Source: Acinetobacter equi
Lineage (GTDB): Bacteria; Pseudomonadota; Gammaproteobacteria; Pseudomonadales; Moraxellaceae
NCBI RefSeq assembly: GCF_001307195.1
Contig: NZ_CP012808.1
Span: 1,984,001-2,048,000 of the forward strand
Direction of reading: 5' to 3'
DNA: 64,000 nucleotides
A model generated the notes under the pieces. That model was not told where the DNA came from. It worked only from the letters and a program-made list of their open reading frames with translations, and did no database searches. The translations under genes and the position numbers were made by a program. Below are positions 30,089 through 38,926 of this stretch, piece after piece (position 1 is the first letter of the stretch; each line of letters starts with the position of its first letter).

Positions 30089-30928
30089 TTAATCTTGCTG
30101 TGTGAGTTCTAGCGCACGTTGGTAAGCTATTTTCTTTTTAATTCCCGTTAAATCTGCTGCGAGTTGTGATGCAGCTTTAACAGATAAATCCTGTAAAAGA
30201 CGAGTAAGTAATTGATCTAATTTTTCTTGCTCCATATCTTTTTCTTGGATTGAACCACCAACGACTAAAACAATTTCACCTTTTTGCTGGTTATGATCAT
30301 TTTCGATAAAATCTACCAGCTCACCGAGCGTCATTTTTTTAATTGTTTCGAAAGTTTTTGTGATTTCGCGTGCAAAACCGACAGGACGATCTGCTCCAAA
30401 AACGTGTGTCATATCTTTTACAGAATCTAAAATACGATGTGGAGCTTCATAAAAGATCATGGTTTGTGTTTCATCTTTTAGCTTTTCTAAGCCAATAATT
30501 CGTTGTGAAGACTTAGAAGGTAAAAAGCCTTCAAAACTAAAACGGTCACTAGGTAAACCAACGGCACTTAATGCAGCAATTGCTGCGCATGCACCAGGAA
30601 CTGGAATAACACGAATATTTTTTTCTTGCGCTGCACGTACAAGTTTAAAGCCAGGATCACTAATCAGTGGTGTACCAGCATCACTAATTAATGCCATATC
30701 TTCGCCATTGAGCAAGCGTTCAATCAACTGATCTATTTTATTGCTTTCATTGTGCTCATGACAGGCTGTTAATGGTGTTGAAATATTAAAGTGTTTTAAT
30801 AATTGTGCTGATGTACGGGTATCTTCAGCAGCAATAATTTTCACTGATTTTAAAACATCAATTGCACGATAGCTGATATCGTCTAAATGCCCGATTGGCG
30901 TAGCAACAACAAATAATTGGGCACCCAT
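30089..30928 (-). CDS. rsmI: 16S rRNA (cytidine1402-2'-O)-methyltransferase RsmI
   Basis: 279 aa from the ATG at 30928, preceded by GGAG at a 6-base spacing; the longer GTG form is less likely. Tetrapyrrole-methylase fold: LFVVATPIGHLDDISYRA at the start, AEDTRTSAQLLKH, LISDAGTPLISDPGFKLV and VPGACAAIAALSAVGLPSDRF. It 2'-O-methylates C1402 in the ribosomal P site with S-adenosylmethionine. It is divergent from yraN, the arrangement seen around yraL-yraN in E. coli, here without lpoA between them. Confidence 0.94.
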   Translation of the reverse strand: MGAQLFVVATPIGHLDDISYRAIDVLKSVKIIAAEDTRTSAQLLKHFNISTPLTACHEHNESNKIDQLIERLLNGEDMALISDAGTPLISDPGFKLVRAAQEKNIRVIPVPGACAAIAALSAVGLPSDRFSFEGFLPSKSSQRIIGLEKLKDETQTMIFYEAPHRILDSVKDMTHVFGADRPVGFAREITKTFETIKKMTLGELVDFIENDHNQQKGEIVLVVGGSIQEKDMEQEKLDQLLTRLLQDLSVKAASQLAADLTGIKKKIAYQRALELTQQD

Positions 30929-31067
30929 AACATTCTCCACGCGTGCTGATTAAGGCAAAAGAACTATTTTACCTGAATTCATCGGTTGAATGTGATCTTG
31001 GTCTGATTTAATCTTGATGATGTATGATTGATGAACAATCTCTTTAGACAATAAAAAGAAGATAAAA

Positions 31068-31487
31068 ATGAAAGTAGATCAAAAAATGGGAGCTTGGGCA
31101 GAGCAGCATGCTTTAATATATTTGCAAAATTTAGGATATATACTGGTTGCAAGAAATTATTATTGTAGATATGGTGAAATTGATCTTATTGTAAAAAATG
31201 ATTCTGACTTAGTATTTATTGAAGTTAAAGCACGGTCAAAAACAAAATATGGGCAAGCGATTGAGGTTATTTCATTTTCAAAGCAGAAAAAGATTATGAG
31301 GACAGCCTTACATTTCTTGAATAAAAATTTACAATTTTCTCATTATTTCTGCAGATTTGATGTTATTTGTTTTGATTTTAAGCATAATTTTTCAAAAAAT
31401 GTACAGCAAAGATTTGATGACTATGTCTATGATTTAAATTGGATTGAAAATGCTTTTACTTTTGAGGCAGAGTTTATTAATCTTTAA
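31068..31487 (+). CDS. yraN: UPF0102 (YraN) family protein
   Basis: 139 aa. Contains the family core AEQHALIYLQNLGYILVARN, then YGEIDLIV and VFIEVKARS. The E/D...ExK spacing is that of the PD-(D/E)XK nuclease fold, hence a suspected nucleic-acid role that remains unproven. ATG preceded by an A/G-rich leader. It is followed 76 bases later by the dolP-like gene, as in E. coli yraN-(diaA)-yraP with diaA missing. Confidence 0.9.
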   Translation: MKVDQKMGAWAEQHALIYLQNLGYILVARNYYCRYGEIDLIVKNDSDLVFIEVKARSKTKYGQAIEVISFSKQKKIMRTALHFLNKNLQFSHYFCRFDVICFDFKHNFSKNVQQRFDDYVYDLNWIENAFTFEAEFINL

Positions 31488-31563
31488 TTAAATGCAAAGT
31501 AAATTTGATTTTAGTTATTGGTAAATTAAAAAATTAAATAATGTAATGAAGGAGTTCACCTGA

Positions 31564-32226
31564 GTGTTTAATCGTATCGCTGTGACTTTGCTTTGTGTGG
31601 CAAGTTTATCTGGTTGTGCTAGTTTTATTGCTGGTGGGACGGGAACTGCACCTGTCGGTACTGAAAGTGGTTCGCGCACTTTAGGTCAAGTTTTTATAGA
31701 CAATTCAATTGAACGTACAGCAAAAATTAATATGTATAAATTGGATTCTCGCTTCAAGCAATCTCGTGTAAATATAGAAAGTTTTCATAGTAATGTGTTG
31801 TTGACTGGTCAAGTTCCAGATCAGCATTTAAAACAATTGGCTGAAGATAATATTCGTGCAATGAGTGATGTTAAATCAGTTCATAACTACATTACAGTTG
31901 GAGACAAAATCGGTTATGGTACGATTATGCAAGATACGACCGTAACGGCAAATACAAAAGGTTTAATTGCAAGAGCACCTGTTATTTCTGGTAGTAAAAT
32001 TCACATACATACTGAAGATGGTGTTTTGTATGTAATGGGGAGGTTAAATACAGCTGAAATAGCAGATTTAAATCAAGTGCTTGGTCAGGTCGGTAATGTA
32101 ACTAAAATTGTAATGTTGGTTGATAATTTAGATAATCAAAATGCAGCAATTCAGGCAACTCAATCGAGTGTAGTAACACCTACTGCGATTGAAGTAGATC
32201 AAATTGAGCCAACGAATGTTCAATAA
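31564..32226 (+). CDS. dolP: BON-domain outer-membrane lipoprotein, DolP (YraP)-like
   Basis: 220 aa. It begins with GTG, supported by AAGGAG nine bases upstream. Lipobox SLSGC (Cys19). Two BON domains follow: about 50-110 (RFKQSRVNIESFHSNVLLTGQVPD) and about 125-190 (GSKIHIHTEDGVLYVMGRL). In E. coli, DolP supports outer-membrane integrity and BamA function. Size and yra neighbourhood fit. The C-terminal ~25 residues form a polar tail. The next gene overlaps it by 11 bases. Confidence 0.85.
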   Translation: MFNRIAVTLLCVASLSGCASFIAGGTGTAPVGTESGSRTLGQVFIDNSIERTAKINMYKLDSRFKQSRVNIESFHSNVLLTGQVPDQHLKQLAEDNIRAMSDVKSVHNYITVGDKIGYGTIMQDTTVTANTKGLIARAPVISGSKIHIHTEDGVLYVMGRLNTAEIADLNQVLGQVGNVTKIVMLVDNLDNQNAAIQATQSSVVTPTAIEVDQIEPTNVQ

Positions 32227-33106
32227 TTTAAATAAGATAGTTGGGTTAGCAAATCAAAAGTTTACAGTTTTAAAAGAATATAGTGAAAATTTTAGACTAT
32301 ATAATGTTGGAAGTTTTGCTGTAAATCGGTTGGTTTCTAATAAAGGATTTAAAAAGATTATTGATATTCCTTATGGCGAAAATGAGCGCCATAAGTTTGA
32401 TTTATATCGTACAGAGGTTCCAAAACCTGAGCGACCTTTGATCGTTTTTGTTCATGGCGGTGCGTGGAATGCTGGTGATAAAAAGGACTATCACTTCCTT
32501 GGACATGCATTTGTAACAGAAGGCTATGACGTTGCAATTATTAATTATCGATTAGCACCTGAAAATATTTTTCCTGCTTATGTTGATGATTTAGTACTTG
32601 CTTTAGAATATTTAACAGATCAGCAGACTGAGTTCGGAATTGAATGTAAGAATATCATTTTACTTGGACATTCAGCAGGTGCATTTAATATTATGTCTGC
32701 GATCTATTATCCTCATCATATGGGAGGATATAAGCAACAAGAAAATATTAAAGCCATTATTGGATTGGCCGGACCATATCATTTTGATTATAAAGATGAT
32801 CCTTTATGTGCAAATGCTTTTGACCAAAGTGTTTCTTATAAGCAGGTTATGCCATATTATTTTGTTGAAAAGAATCATATCCACCACTATTTATTGATGG
32901 CTGATCGTGATCAGATTGTGGCTGACTGGAATGCTGTAGATCTAAATGAAAAGCTAAATGAACAGCAAAACCACTCGAAAATTATTGTAGTTCCTAAGAC
33001 AGGGCACATCACTATCATGGGTTCAGTGTCTAGTTTATTCAGTCCATTTTTTCAAACTAAGGCTGAAATATTAAGTGCAATCGATGAGGCTTTAAATAAA
33101 GTTTAA
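32216..33106 (+). CDS. Alpha/beta-hydrolase of the esterase/lipase (HSL) type
   Basis: 296 aa from the ATG at 32216, overlapping the dolP-like gene; a TTG four codons upstream is possible. It has the oxyanion-hole motif FVHGGAW, YRLAPE, nucleophile elbow GHSAG (Ser near 153), Asp near DRDQIVADW and His in TGHITIM. This set matches carboxylesterases of the hormone-sensitive lipase or kynurenine-formamidase type. No signal peptide, so likely cytoplasmic. Substrate unknown. Ends convergently with nudC (4-base overlap). Confidence 0.8.
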   Translation: MFNNLNKIVGLANQKFTVLKEYSENFRLYNVGSFAVNRLVSNKGFKKIIDIPYGENERHKFDLYRTEVPKPERPLIVFVHGGAWNAGDKKDYHFLGHAFVTEGYDVAIINYRLAPENIFPAYVDDLVLALEYLTDQQTEFGIECKNIILLGHSAGAFNIMSAIYYPHHMGGYKQQENIKAIIGLAGPYHFDYKDDPLCANAFDQSVSYKQVMPYYFVEKNHIHHYLLMADRDQIVADWNAVDLNEKLNEQQNHSKIIVVPKTGHITIMGSVSSLFSPFFQTKAEILSAIDEALNKV

Positions 33107-33876
33107 AGCCACTTTTTTGTATCATCTGCCACTGGTGTACCTGCTACAATATGCATAATCATGGCATGAGCAATACTGCCTTTAAATGGGATTTGTGGGA
33201 GTTGATCAAATGTAAAAAAATCAGCATCGCTGATTTCATCTTCTTGTAATTGAAGTTCACCGAATTCATATTCAGCCTTAAATGCGATCATTAAATTACT
33301 TGGAAATGGCCAAGGTTGACTGGCTAAATATTGAATATTTTTAACTTTAATTCCAACTTCTTCTAATGTTTCTCTACGTACAGCTTCTTCTAATGTTTCT
33401 CCAACTTCAACAAAACCTGCAATTAAACCATACATATTATTTTTATTACGGGCATTTTTTGCAAGAAGGATTTGATTTTGGCCTTTAGTAATTACAGTAA
33501 TAACGCAAGGTTGGATGCGAGGATATTGATGATAGCGACAAGAAGGACAAGTCATCGCATATTCTGAAGTATGAATTTCGGTTTTATGACCACAATGGCT
33601 GCAAAATTTATGATTTCTACGCCATTCTAAAAGTTGTATTGCCTTACTGGCTTGTTCAAATTGTGAAGTAGTCCAATACTGTAATAATTGACGAATAGGA
33701 ACAAGTTTTAATCCATCAGGAATGGGTTCATTTTCAAGTAGATCACGAGCAATTATTTGTTGATCTGAAATACATAAATCACTTGCTAAGCGTTCTACTT
33801 TTGGAAGTTGAAATTGATCATCTACAAGTAATTGTTGTTGATGAAAAATATAAGCAATAGAAATATTTGAGGTCAT
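33103..33876 (-). CDS. nudC: NAD(H) pyrophosphatase NudC
   Basis: 257 aa, the same length as E. coli NudC. It has a zinc ribbon with CSHCGHKT and CPSCRYHQYPR, followed by the NudC signature (YPRIQPCVI). The Nudix box is GFVEVGETLEEAVRRETLEE plus VGI, and the family motif SQPWPFPSNLM lies just after. It hydrolyses NADH to NMNH and AMP and removes NAD caps from RNA. Its ATG overlaps the fimL stop by one base (TAATG on the minus strand), so the two are co-translated. fimL-nudC adjacency also occurs in Pseudomonas. Confidence 0.95.
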   Translation of the reverse strand: MTSNISIAYIFHQQQLLVDDQFQLPKVERLASDLCISDQQIIARDLLENEPIPDGLKLVPIRQLLQYWTTSQFEQASKAIQLLEWRRNHKFCSHCGHKTEIHTSEYAMTCPSCRYHQYPRIQPCVITVITKGQNQILLAKNARNKNNMYGLIAGFVEVGETLEEAVRRETLEEVGIKVKNIQYLASQPWPFPSNLMIAFKAEYEFGELQLQEDEISDADFFTFDQLPQIPFKGSIAHAMIMHIVAGTPVADDTKKWL

Positions 33877-35504
33877 TATGCTGCCGATCTAAGTGTTTTA
33901 CTACTCTCTAATGCTACCGTAAAGATTGTGAGAGGAATAGCTTGATTTTGCATTAAATGTTCAAGATAAAGTTCTGCACTTGCTAAACTATGTAAGAGTA
34001 GTTTTATTTGCTCTTTTTCTAGTAAATCTTGTTGCTTCAACTGTTGTTCAATAAATTGTTTATTTAAATTAAGTATTTGATAAGCAATAGGTTGTTCTAA
34101 ATATAAAAATGTATAAGCAACCTTTTTGAAGTAGTATGGAAGTTTTTCAAGGGATTTAACATTTTGCGCATTAAGATGAAAATAAATTTCATTAACTGCT
34201 GTAGATATTAATTTTTGTGTTTCAACTAATAAATCTGAAAAAGCATCATCTAAAAACTGTATAGATAAGTATGGATTATGGACTTGGAATTGTATTTGAG
34301 AAGAAAAATGCTGGCGCTTTTTTATTTCTATATCATTTTTGATTTTAAAAATCAAAGTGTTTAGTTGCGTAAATGAATCATGAGATAGTGAATCTACAGA
34401 ACTTAAAAAACTCATTTCATTTTGTAATTCAATAAATTCTGATTCCATATTTAATTTTTTAAAAGAACCCTCTAATTGATGTAAATTAGATTTGAATAGA
34501 TTTAAAATTTCCAAACTATTTTCTTTTGAATCAATTTGATATAGGTTTTTAAATATCAAATTAGAGTATGAATTGAGTTCATCTACAGTAGGTTGATGAA
34601 TTAAAGAATGGATGTGTTCTAATTCATTATCATTTAAAAAATTGTCGCTTAGATTTAACTTTTTACAAAGTTTAAGTGAAAGTTCATCATTTAGTGAAAT
34701 ACAAAGATAAACAATATCAGCAAAAAGCTTATCAGGAATAAGATATGAGTTTGGGGAATTTAAAAAATGATAAATACTAGATTCAATTTCAATAAGAGTT
34801 TGTAATACAGCGCTAGAAATGTTTATTTTATTAAAATTAAAAAAAATGTGATTGAGTAGTTGCCAGAAATTTTGACTTGGTTTTTTCCAAGACAAATATG
34901 CCATATGTATAGAAACATCTTTAAATTGATCAAAGTTTAATTTTTTATCTTTACTATTAAATAAGTTATTAAGGCCTAATTTATACAAAAAATGAATGTA
35001 ATGAGATGGTTCAACATGTTTTGTTGAAGTAATGATTGGGATAAGTTCATTGGCTTTATTAGAAAGATTTAAATATTCTGCAAATGTTGTTATTGGTTTT
35101 TTTAGTACAATTTCTATTTGATTTAAATCAGGTAGCAATAATTCTGGCATTCTTTTTTTTAATAAATTCGTAATTTCAATATGCTTTTTAAGAGATGTTA
35201 AGCTTATATGTAATTGTTTAATTGCTTGATTTTTTGTTGCTAGATTAGAGTCGTTATCTACAATTTTTATTATTAATTCCTGAATGCGTTGAGTAAATTT
35301 TGCTAAATATGAGTAATCTAATAAACTAAAAATATTCGAAATATCATTAATTTTTTTAAAAATTTGCTTACTCTCATTTTCTGATATTGTTCGTGAAGAA
35401 AAATGGCGACCTAAATTTTGAATGTGATTGATAAGTGTGGTTATTTCTTTGGAGATGATAAGTAATGAATTAGAAGAATAATCAGTCATATGTTGAACAT
35501 TCAC
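33876..35504 (-). CDS. fimL: FimL-like type IV pilus/surface-sensing regulator
   Basis: 542 aa, all alpha-helical and soluble, with Hpt-like segments that lack obvious phosphorylatable His motifs. I identify it from length (Pseudomonas FimL is about 556 aa), the position upstream of nudC as in Pseudomonas, and the general resemblance to the ChpA N-terminal region (for example a block with LHQLEGSFKKLNMESEF near residue 340). FimL works with the Chp system and adenylate cyclase, controlling twitching and cAMP/Vfr-dependent surface responses. Start: ATG at 35504, or five codons later at 35489 (MTDYSS). Confidence 0.7.
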   Translation of the reverse strand: MNVQHMTDYSSNSLLIISKEITTLINHIQNLGRHFSSRTISENESKQIFKKINDISNIFSLLDYSYLAKFTQRIQELIIKIVDNDSNLATKNQAIKQLHISLTSLKKHIEITNLLKKRMPELLLPDLNQIEIVLKKPITTFAEYLNLSNKANELIPIITSTKHVEPSHYIHFLYKLGLNNLFNSKDKKLNFDQFKDVSIHMAYLSWKKPSQNFWQLLNHIFFNFNKINISSAVLQTLIEIESSIYHFLNSPNSYLIPDKLFADIVYLCISLNDELSLKLCKKLNLSDNFLNDNELEHIHSLIHQPTVDELNSYSNLIFKNLYQIDSKENSLEILNLFKSNLHQLEGSFKKLNMESEFIELQNEMSFLSSVDSLSHDSFTQLNTLIFKIKNDIEIKKRQHFSSQIQFQVHNPYLSIQFLDDAFSDLLVETQKLISTAVNEIYFHLNAQNVKSLEKLPYYFKKVAYTFLYLEQPIAYQILNLNKQFIEQQLKQQDLLEKEQIKLLLHSLASAELYLEHLMQNQAIPLTIFTVALESSKTLRSAA

Positions 35505-36323
35505 TTGTCAGGTTTAGTCAGATAAACACATAGTTATTATTTGTCGATTAATTTTAAATAAAAATTAATAATTGTGGTCAATACTTAAATAAAAATATAC
35601 ATGATTATTTCTTCTTTTGAAAGCAATATGATGGTGATATGCAGTATTAACGCAATAAGTCTTAGAAAAAATATTTTATAATGGGTGCTAATATTAAATT
35701 AGAGCGCGTAATTTTTGATATTTAATAAATCATAAAAATGTTCAAAATATATGATGAAATTTTTATAAAAGCACTTAAAAAGTTAAAATTTAATCTCATT
35801 TTGTGTGTTTATTGAACACTTGATATGTCGATTAGTTTAAAGTTTGTAGTAAAAATAAACAATTGAGCTTAAAGAAAAATAGTCAAAAGTGTGATTATTT
35901 AACATATTAATTTATTTGAAAATTCATCTAACAATTAACAAATAGAAATAAATTTTCACAAATAGAAACATATTCTGCAAAATTATAATCTAAAATGCAT
36001 AAAAATCACGAGAAGTGTGCACTATTTCACATTATTTTTATTATTGAAGTTTGATTTTGAATTGTACTTTTAAGTATTTAATTAAATGGAGCTAGTGGAA
36101 TTTTGTTTTAGTAATGCATTGCTTTTCACATTAATAAAAAAGATTAAAAAAATAATTTCTGAGTACATGTTTTGTTGTTTGTACTTCAGGTGTCTTATTG
36201 AGTGTTTGTAGCATTCAATCTGCCATTTTTCATTTTTTAGAATTAGCGGTTTGAAGTGAGATATTTTTATTTTTAATCGCTATGTTTGTGGTAAATGTCA
36301 TACTAACTAAAAAGTAGGTAATA
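35505..36323. other. 819-base AT-rich divergent regulatory region between fimL and tpsA
   Basis: No open frame or RNA family is evident. It separates two divergent transcription units (fimL-nudC and the ~19-kb operon). It is unusually long for this tightly packed genome and very A+T rich, with many TTAATT/AAATAA runs, as expected for H-NS-type silencing plus complex control. At least one good and one weak CRP/Vfr-like palindrome lie in it. Confidence 0.6.
36016..36031. promoter_or_regulatory. CRP/Vfr-like operator
   Basis: TGTGC-N6-TCACA differs from the CRP/Vfr consensus TGTGA-N6-TCACA by one base. A weaker site, TGTGA-N6-AACAT, lies at 35890-35905. Because fimL products act through cAMP in relatives, cAMP control of the operon is plausible but inferred. 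No paired -35/-10 is assigned. Confidence 0.45.
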
Positions 36324-38867
36324 ATGAAAGATAAACAAAACTTAATGAAATTGAATCCGTTAGCAGTATCGGTTCTTATGGCTCTTCCTGTTGTTGCAAG
36401 TGCAGCAGATATTAGCATTTCTAATGGTAGTATCAGCACAGCAAATGGCGTGCCTGTTATTAATATTAATCAAGCTAACGGTAACGGTATTTCTCACAAT
36501 ATTTATGATCGTTTAAATGTTGGTCGAGAAGGTGTAGTTTTTAATAACAGCCAAAATGGTGCAAACTCTGTTTTAGCTGGTCAAATTGCAGGTAATAGCA
36601 ATTTAGCATCTGGTACTGCAAATGTTATTTTGAATGAAGTAACTTCACGTAATGCAAGTACTTTAAACGGTATGATGGAAGTAGCTGGCGATAAAGCTCA
36701 GCTCATCATTGCTAACCCAAATGGTATTACTTGTAATGATTGTGGTTTTATCAATAGTGATAAAGTAACGCTTACAACTGGTTCACCAAGCATGGTAAAT
36801 GGTGAGTTACAAGGATTCTCTGTTAGTGGTGGAACAATTACGACTAATGGTTTAACAAGTGACTCTCCAACTGCAATTTTAGCGCGTTCAATTGTTGTAA
36901 ATGGTGAAATTCGTACAACAAATAACAGCGACTTAACTTTAATTGCTGGTAATAATGTTATTGATAATGATAATAATATTACTGGCACAGTGCGTGCAAC
37001 TGGTAGCCGTAATACTTATGCAATTGATGTTGCTCGTTTAGGCGGTATGTATGCGAATAAAATCAATTTAGTCAGCACGGAAAATGGTGTTGGTGTACGT
37101 AACTTAGGTGTAATTGCTGCAGGTCAAGAAGGCTTACAAATTACATCTAATGGGCGCTTATTAAACAGTAATGCTCAAATGTTATCTGCAGGTGCAATTG
37201 GTATTAAAACTAATGGTGCTCTAGAGAATACAACTGGTCAAATTGCTGGTATTGGTGATATTTCAATAGATACGACTAAAGGTGCTATTACAAATACACG
37301 TGCTGGTAATATTTCATCAGCTTCAAATGTATTTGTTAATAGTGGTCGTGTAGACAATACAAACGGTAAAATTGCAGCAACAGGTATGGTTGCAATTAAT
37401 ACGAATAATACTGAGTTAACAAACTCAGGTAAGGGTAATACAGTTGGTATTGAGGCTGGTATTGTTGCATTAGAAACGGGTACTTTGAATAACCGTAATG
37501 GTCAAATTCAAGGTGGTTATATTGGTGCACAATCAACGAATGTAAACAATAATGGCGGTATGATTCAATCTGCTGGTGATATTGATATCTCAAGCACAAA
37601 TAATATTGATAATACAAGCGGTTTAATTCGTAGTGGTAATGGTCAAATTCGTTTAGCAGCAGCAAATCGAATCACAAACCGTAATACTCGTACTGCTGAT
37701 ACTACAGGTAATGATGCACTTGGTATCATTTCTACTAAGCAAGGTGTTCAATTGTCTGCTGCGACTGTTGATAACTCAAATGGTCAAGTATCAACAACTG
37801 GTACGGTTGGAATTCAAGCGACTACTGTAAATAATAGTAGTGGTCAAATCCAAACTGAATCAAATGTGGCAATTAAAGCTGGTACAGTAAATAACAGTCA
37901 ATCTAGTATTACTGGTAAAACAGGCGTTGATATTGAATTAACAGGTGATTTAACAAATTCACTTGCATTTATTTCGGCTGAAGAAGGAACAATTAATGTT
38001 CAAGCACGTAATATTGCCAATACTGGTGGTGTTATGGTTGCTGAAAATATTAGCCTAAATGCAACAAATAATGTAAATAACGCTCCTGGTCTTATTGCGG
38101 CAACTGAGAAATTAACAGTAAATGCTGGTAATACAGTAACAAATACAAATTCTGATAACTTTGGAAGTCGTTACGGTGCTTATCTAGGTATGGGACAGCA
38201 ACCTGGTGGCATGATTGGTAATGCTGGTGTTGAAATTAATGCTCGTACGTTAAATAACAATAGCAGTCGTATTGTTGCTGAAAATGGTACTTTAAATTTA
38301 ACTGCGACAGGTACATTCAGTAATGATCGTAGCTTATTAGTTGCGGGTGTTGGTGAGTCAACTATTACTGCGAATTCATTAAGTAGTAACTACTCTACAA
38401 TCTATTCAGCAGGTGATTTAGCTATTAACGCTGGTAGCATGTCGTTATATTCTAGTGGTTCATTAATTGATAATAATGCTACAGGTATTGTTGCAGCTGA
38501 TGGCTCATTAGCAATTAATGTTGCTGGTAACTTCACAAACTATGGTTGGATTACTGGGCAAGAAAGCGTAACAGTTAACTCAACTCGTGCTTTACAAAAC
38601 CGCGGTACTATTTATTCTCAAAATGAAACAACTGTATCAGGAACTACAAGTGTAACGAATAATGGCGACATTGTTGGTGACGCAAAAGTAACTGTAACTT
38701 CAAATGGTACTATTGCTAACGCTGGAAACATGTTCAGCGAAGGTCAAGCAGATATCAACGGTAACCGAGTACAAAATACAAATCGTAATGCTGTATTAGG
38801 TGGTCGTCAAGGTCTTGAACTTCACGGTAATACTGTAACTGGTAACGGTTCAGTAATTGGACTGTAA
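36324..38867 (+). CDS. Short FHA-type two-partner secretion exoprotein (TpsA)
   Basis: 847 aa. Signal peptide to about VVASA (residue 27). The TPS domain (about 28-260) includes GVPVININQANGNGISHN, YDRLNVGREGVVFNN and the diagnostic ANPNGITCNDCGFIN with its Cys pair. From about 270 to the end there are FHA-like ~20-residue beta-helix repeats (xNTxGxIxAxGxxxIxT patterns), ending simply at GNGSVIGL. It is much shorter than FhaB or CdiA and has no pretoxin motif or C-terminal toxin, so a structural or adhesive exoprotein is likely. tpsB follows after a hairpin. First gene of the ~19-kb operon. Confidence 0.9.
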   Translation: MKDKQNLMKLNPLAVSVLMALPVVASAADISISNGSISTANGVPVININQANGNGISHNIYDRLNVGREGVVFNNSQNGANSVLAGQIAGNSNLASGTANVILNEVTSRNASTLNGMMEVAGDKAQLIIANPNGITCNDCGFINSDKVTLTTGSPSMVNGELQGFSVSGGTITTNGLTSDSPTAILARSIVVNGEIRTTNNSDLTLIAGNNVIDNDNNITGTVRATGSRNTYAIDVARLGGMYANKINLVSTENGVGVRNLGVIAAGQEGLQITSNGRLLNSNAQMLSAGAIGIKTNGALENTTGQIAGIGDISIDTTKGAITNTRAGNISSASNVFVNSGRVDNTNGKIAATGMVAINTNNTELTNSGKGNTVGIEAGIVALETGTLNNRNGQIQGGYIGAQSTNVNNNGGMIQSAGDIDISSTNNIDNTSGLIRSGNGQIRLAAANRITNRNTRTADTTGNDALGIISTKQGVQLSAATVDNSNGQVSTTGTVGIQATTVNNSSGQIQTESNVAIKAGTVNNSQSSITGKTGVDIELTGDLTNSLAFISAEEGTINVQARNIANTGGVMVAENISLNATNNVNNAPGLIAATEKLTVNAGNTVTNTNSDNFGSRYGAYLGMGQQPGGMIGNAGVEINARTLNNNSSRIVAENGTLNLTATGTFSNDRSLLVAGVGESTITANSLSSNYSTIYSAGDLAINAGSMSLYSSGSLIDNNATGIVAADGSLAINVAGNFTNYGWITGQESVTVNSTRALQNRGTIYSQNETTVSGTTSVTNNGDIVGDAKVTVTSNGTIANAGNMFSEGQADINGNRVQNTNRNAVLGGRQGLELHGNTVTGNGSVIGL

Positions 38868-38883
38868 TTAACGATGTTTGAGG

Positions 38884-38905
38884 GCAGTAGCAGCAATGCT
38901 ACTGC
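38884..38905 (+). terminator. Intercistronic hairpin between tpsA and tpsB
   Basis: A 9-bp perfect stem, GCAGTAGCA (38884-38892) with TGCTACTGC (38897-38905), and a GCAA tetraloop, 16 bases after the tpsA stop. No T run follows, so it more likely sets the tpsA:downstream mRNA ratio by 3'-end stabilisation or partial attenuation than acts as a full terminator. Confidence 0.55.
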
Positions 38906-38926
38906 TCTTATTCAGAGCTAAATGTT

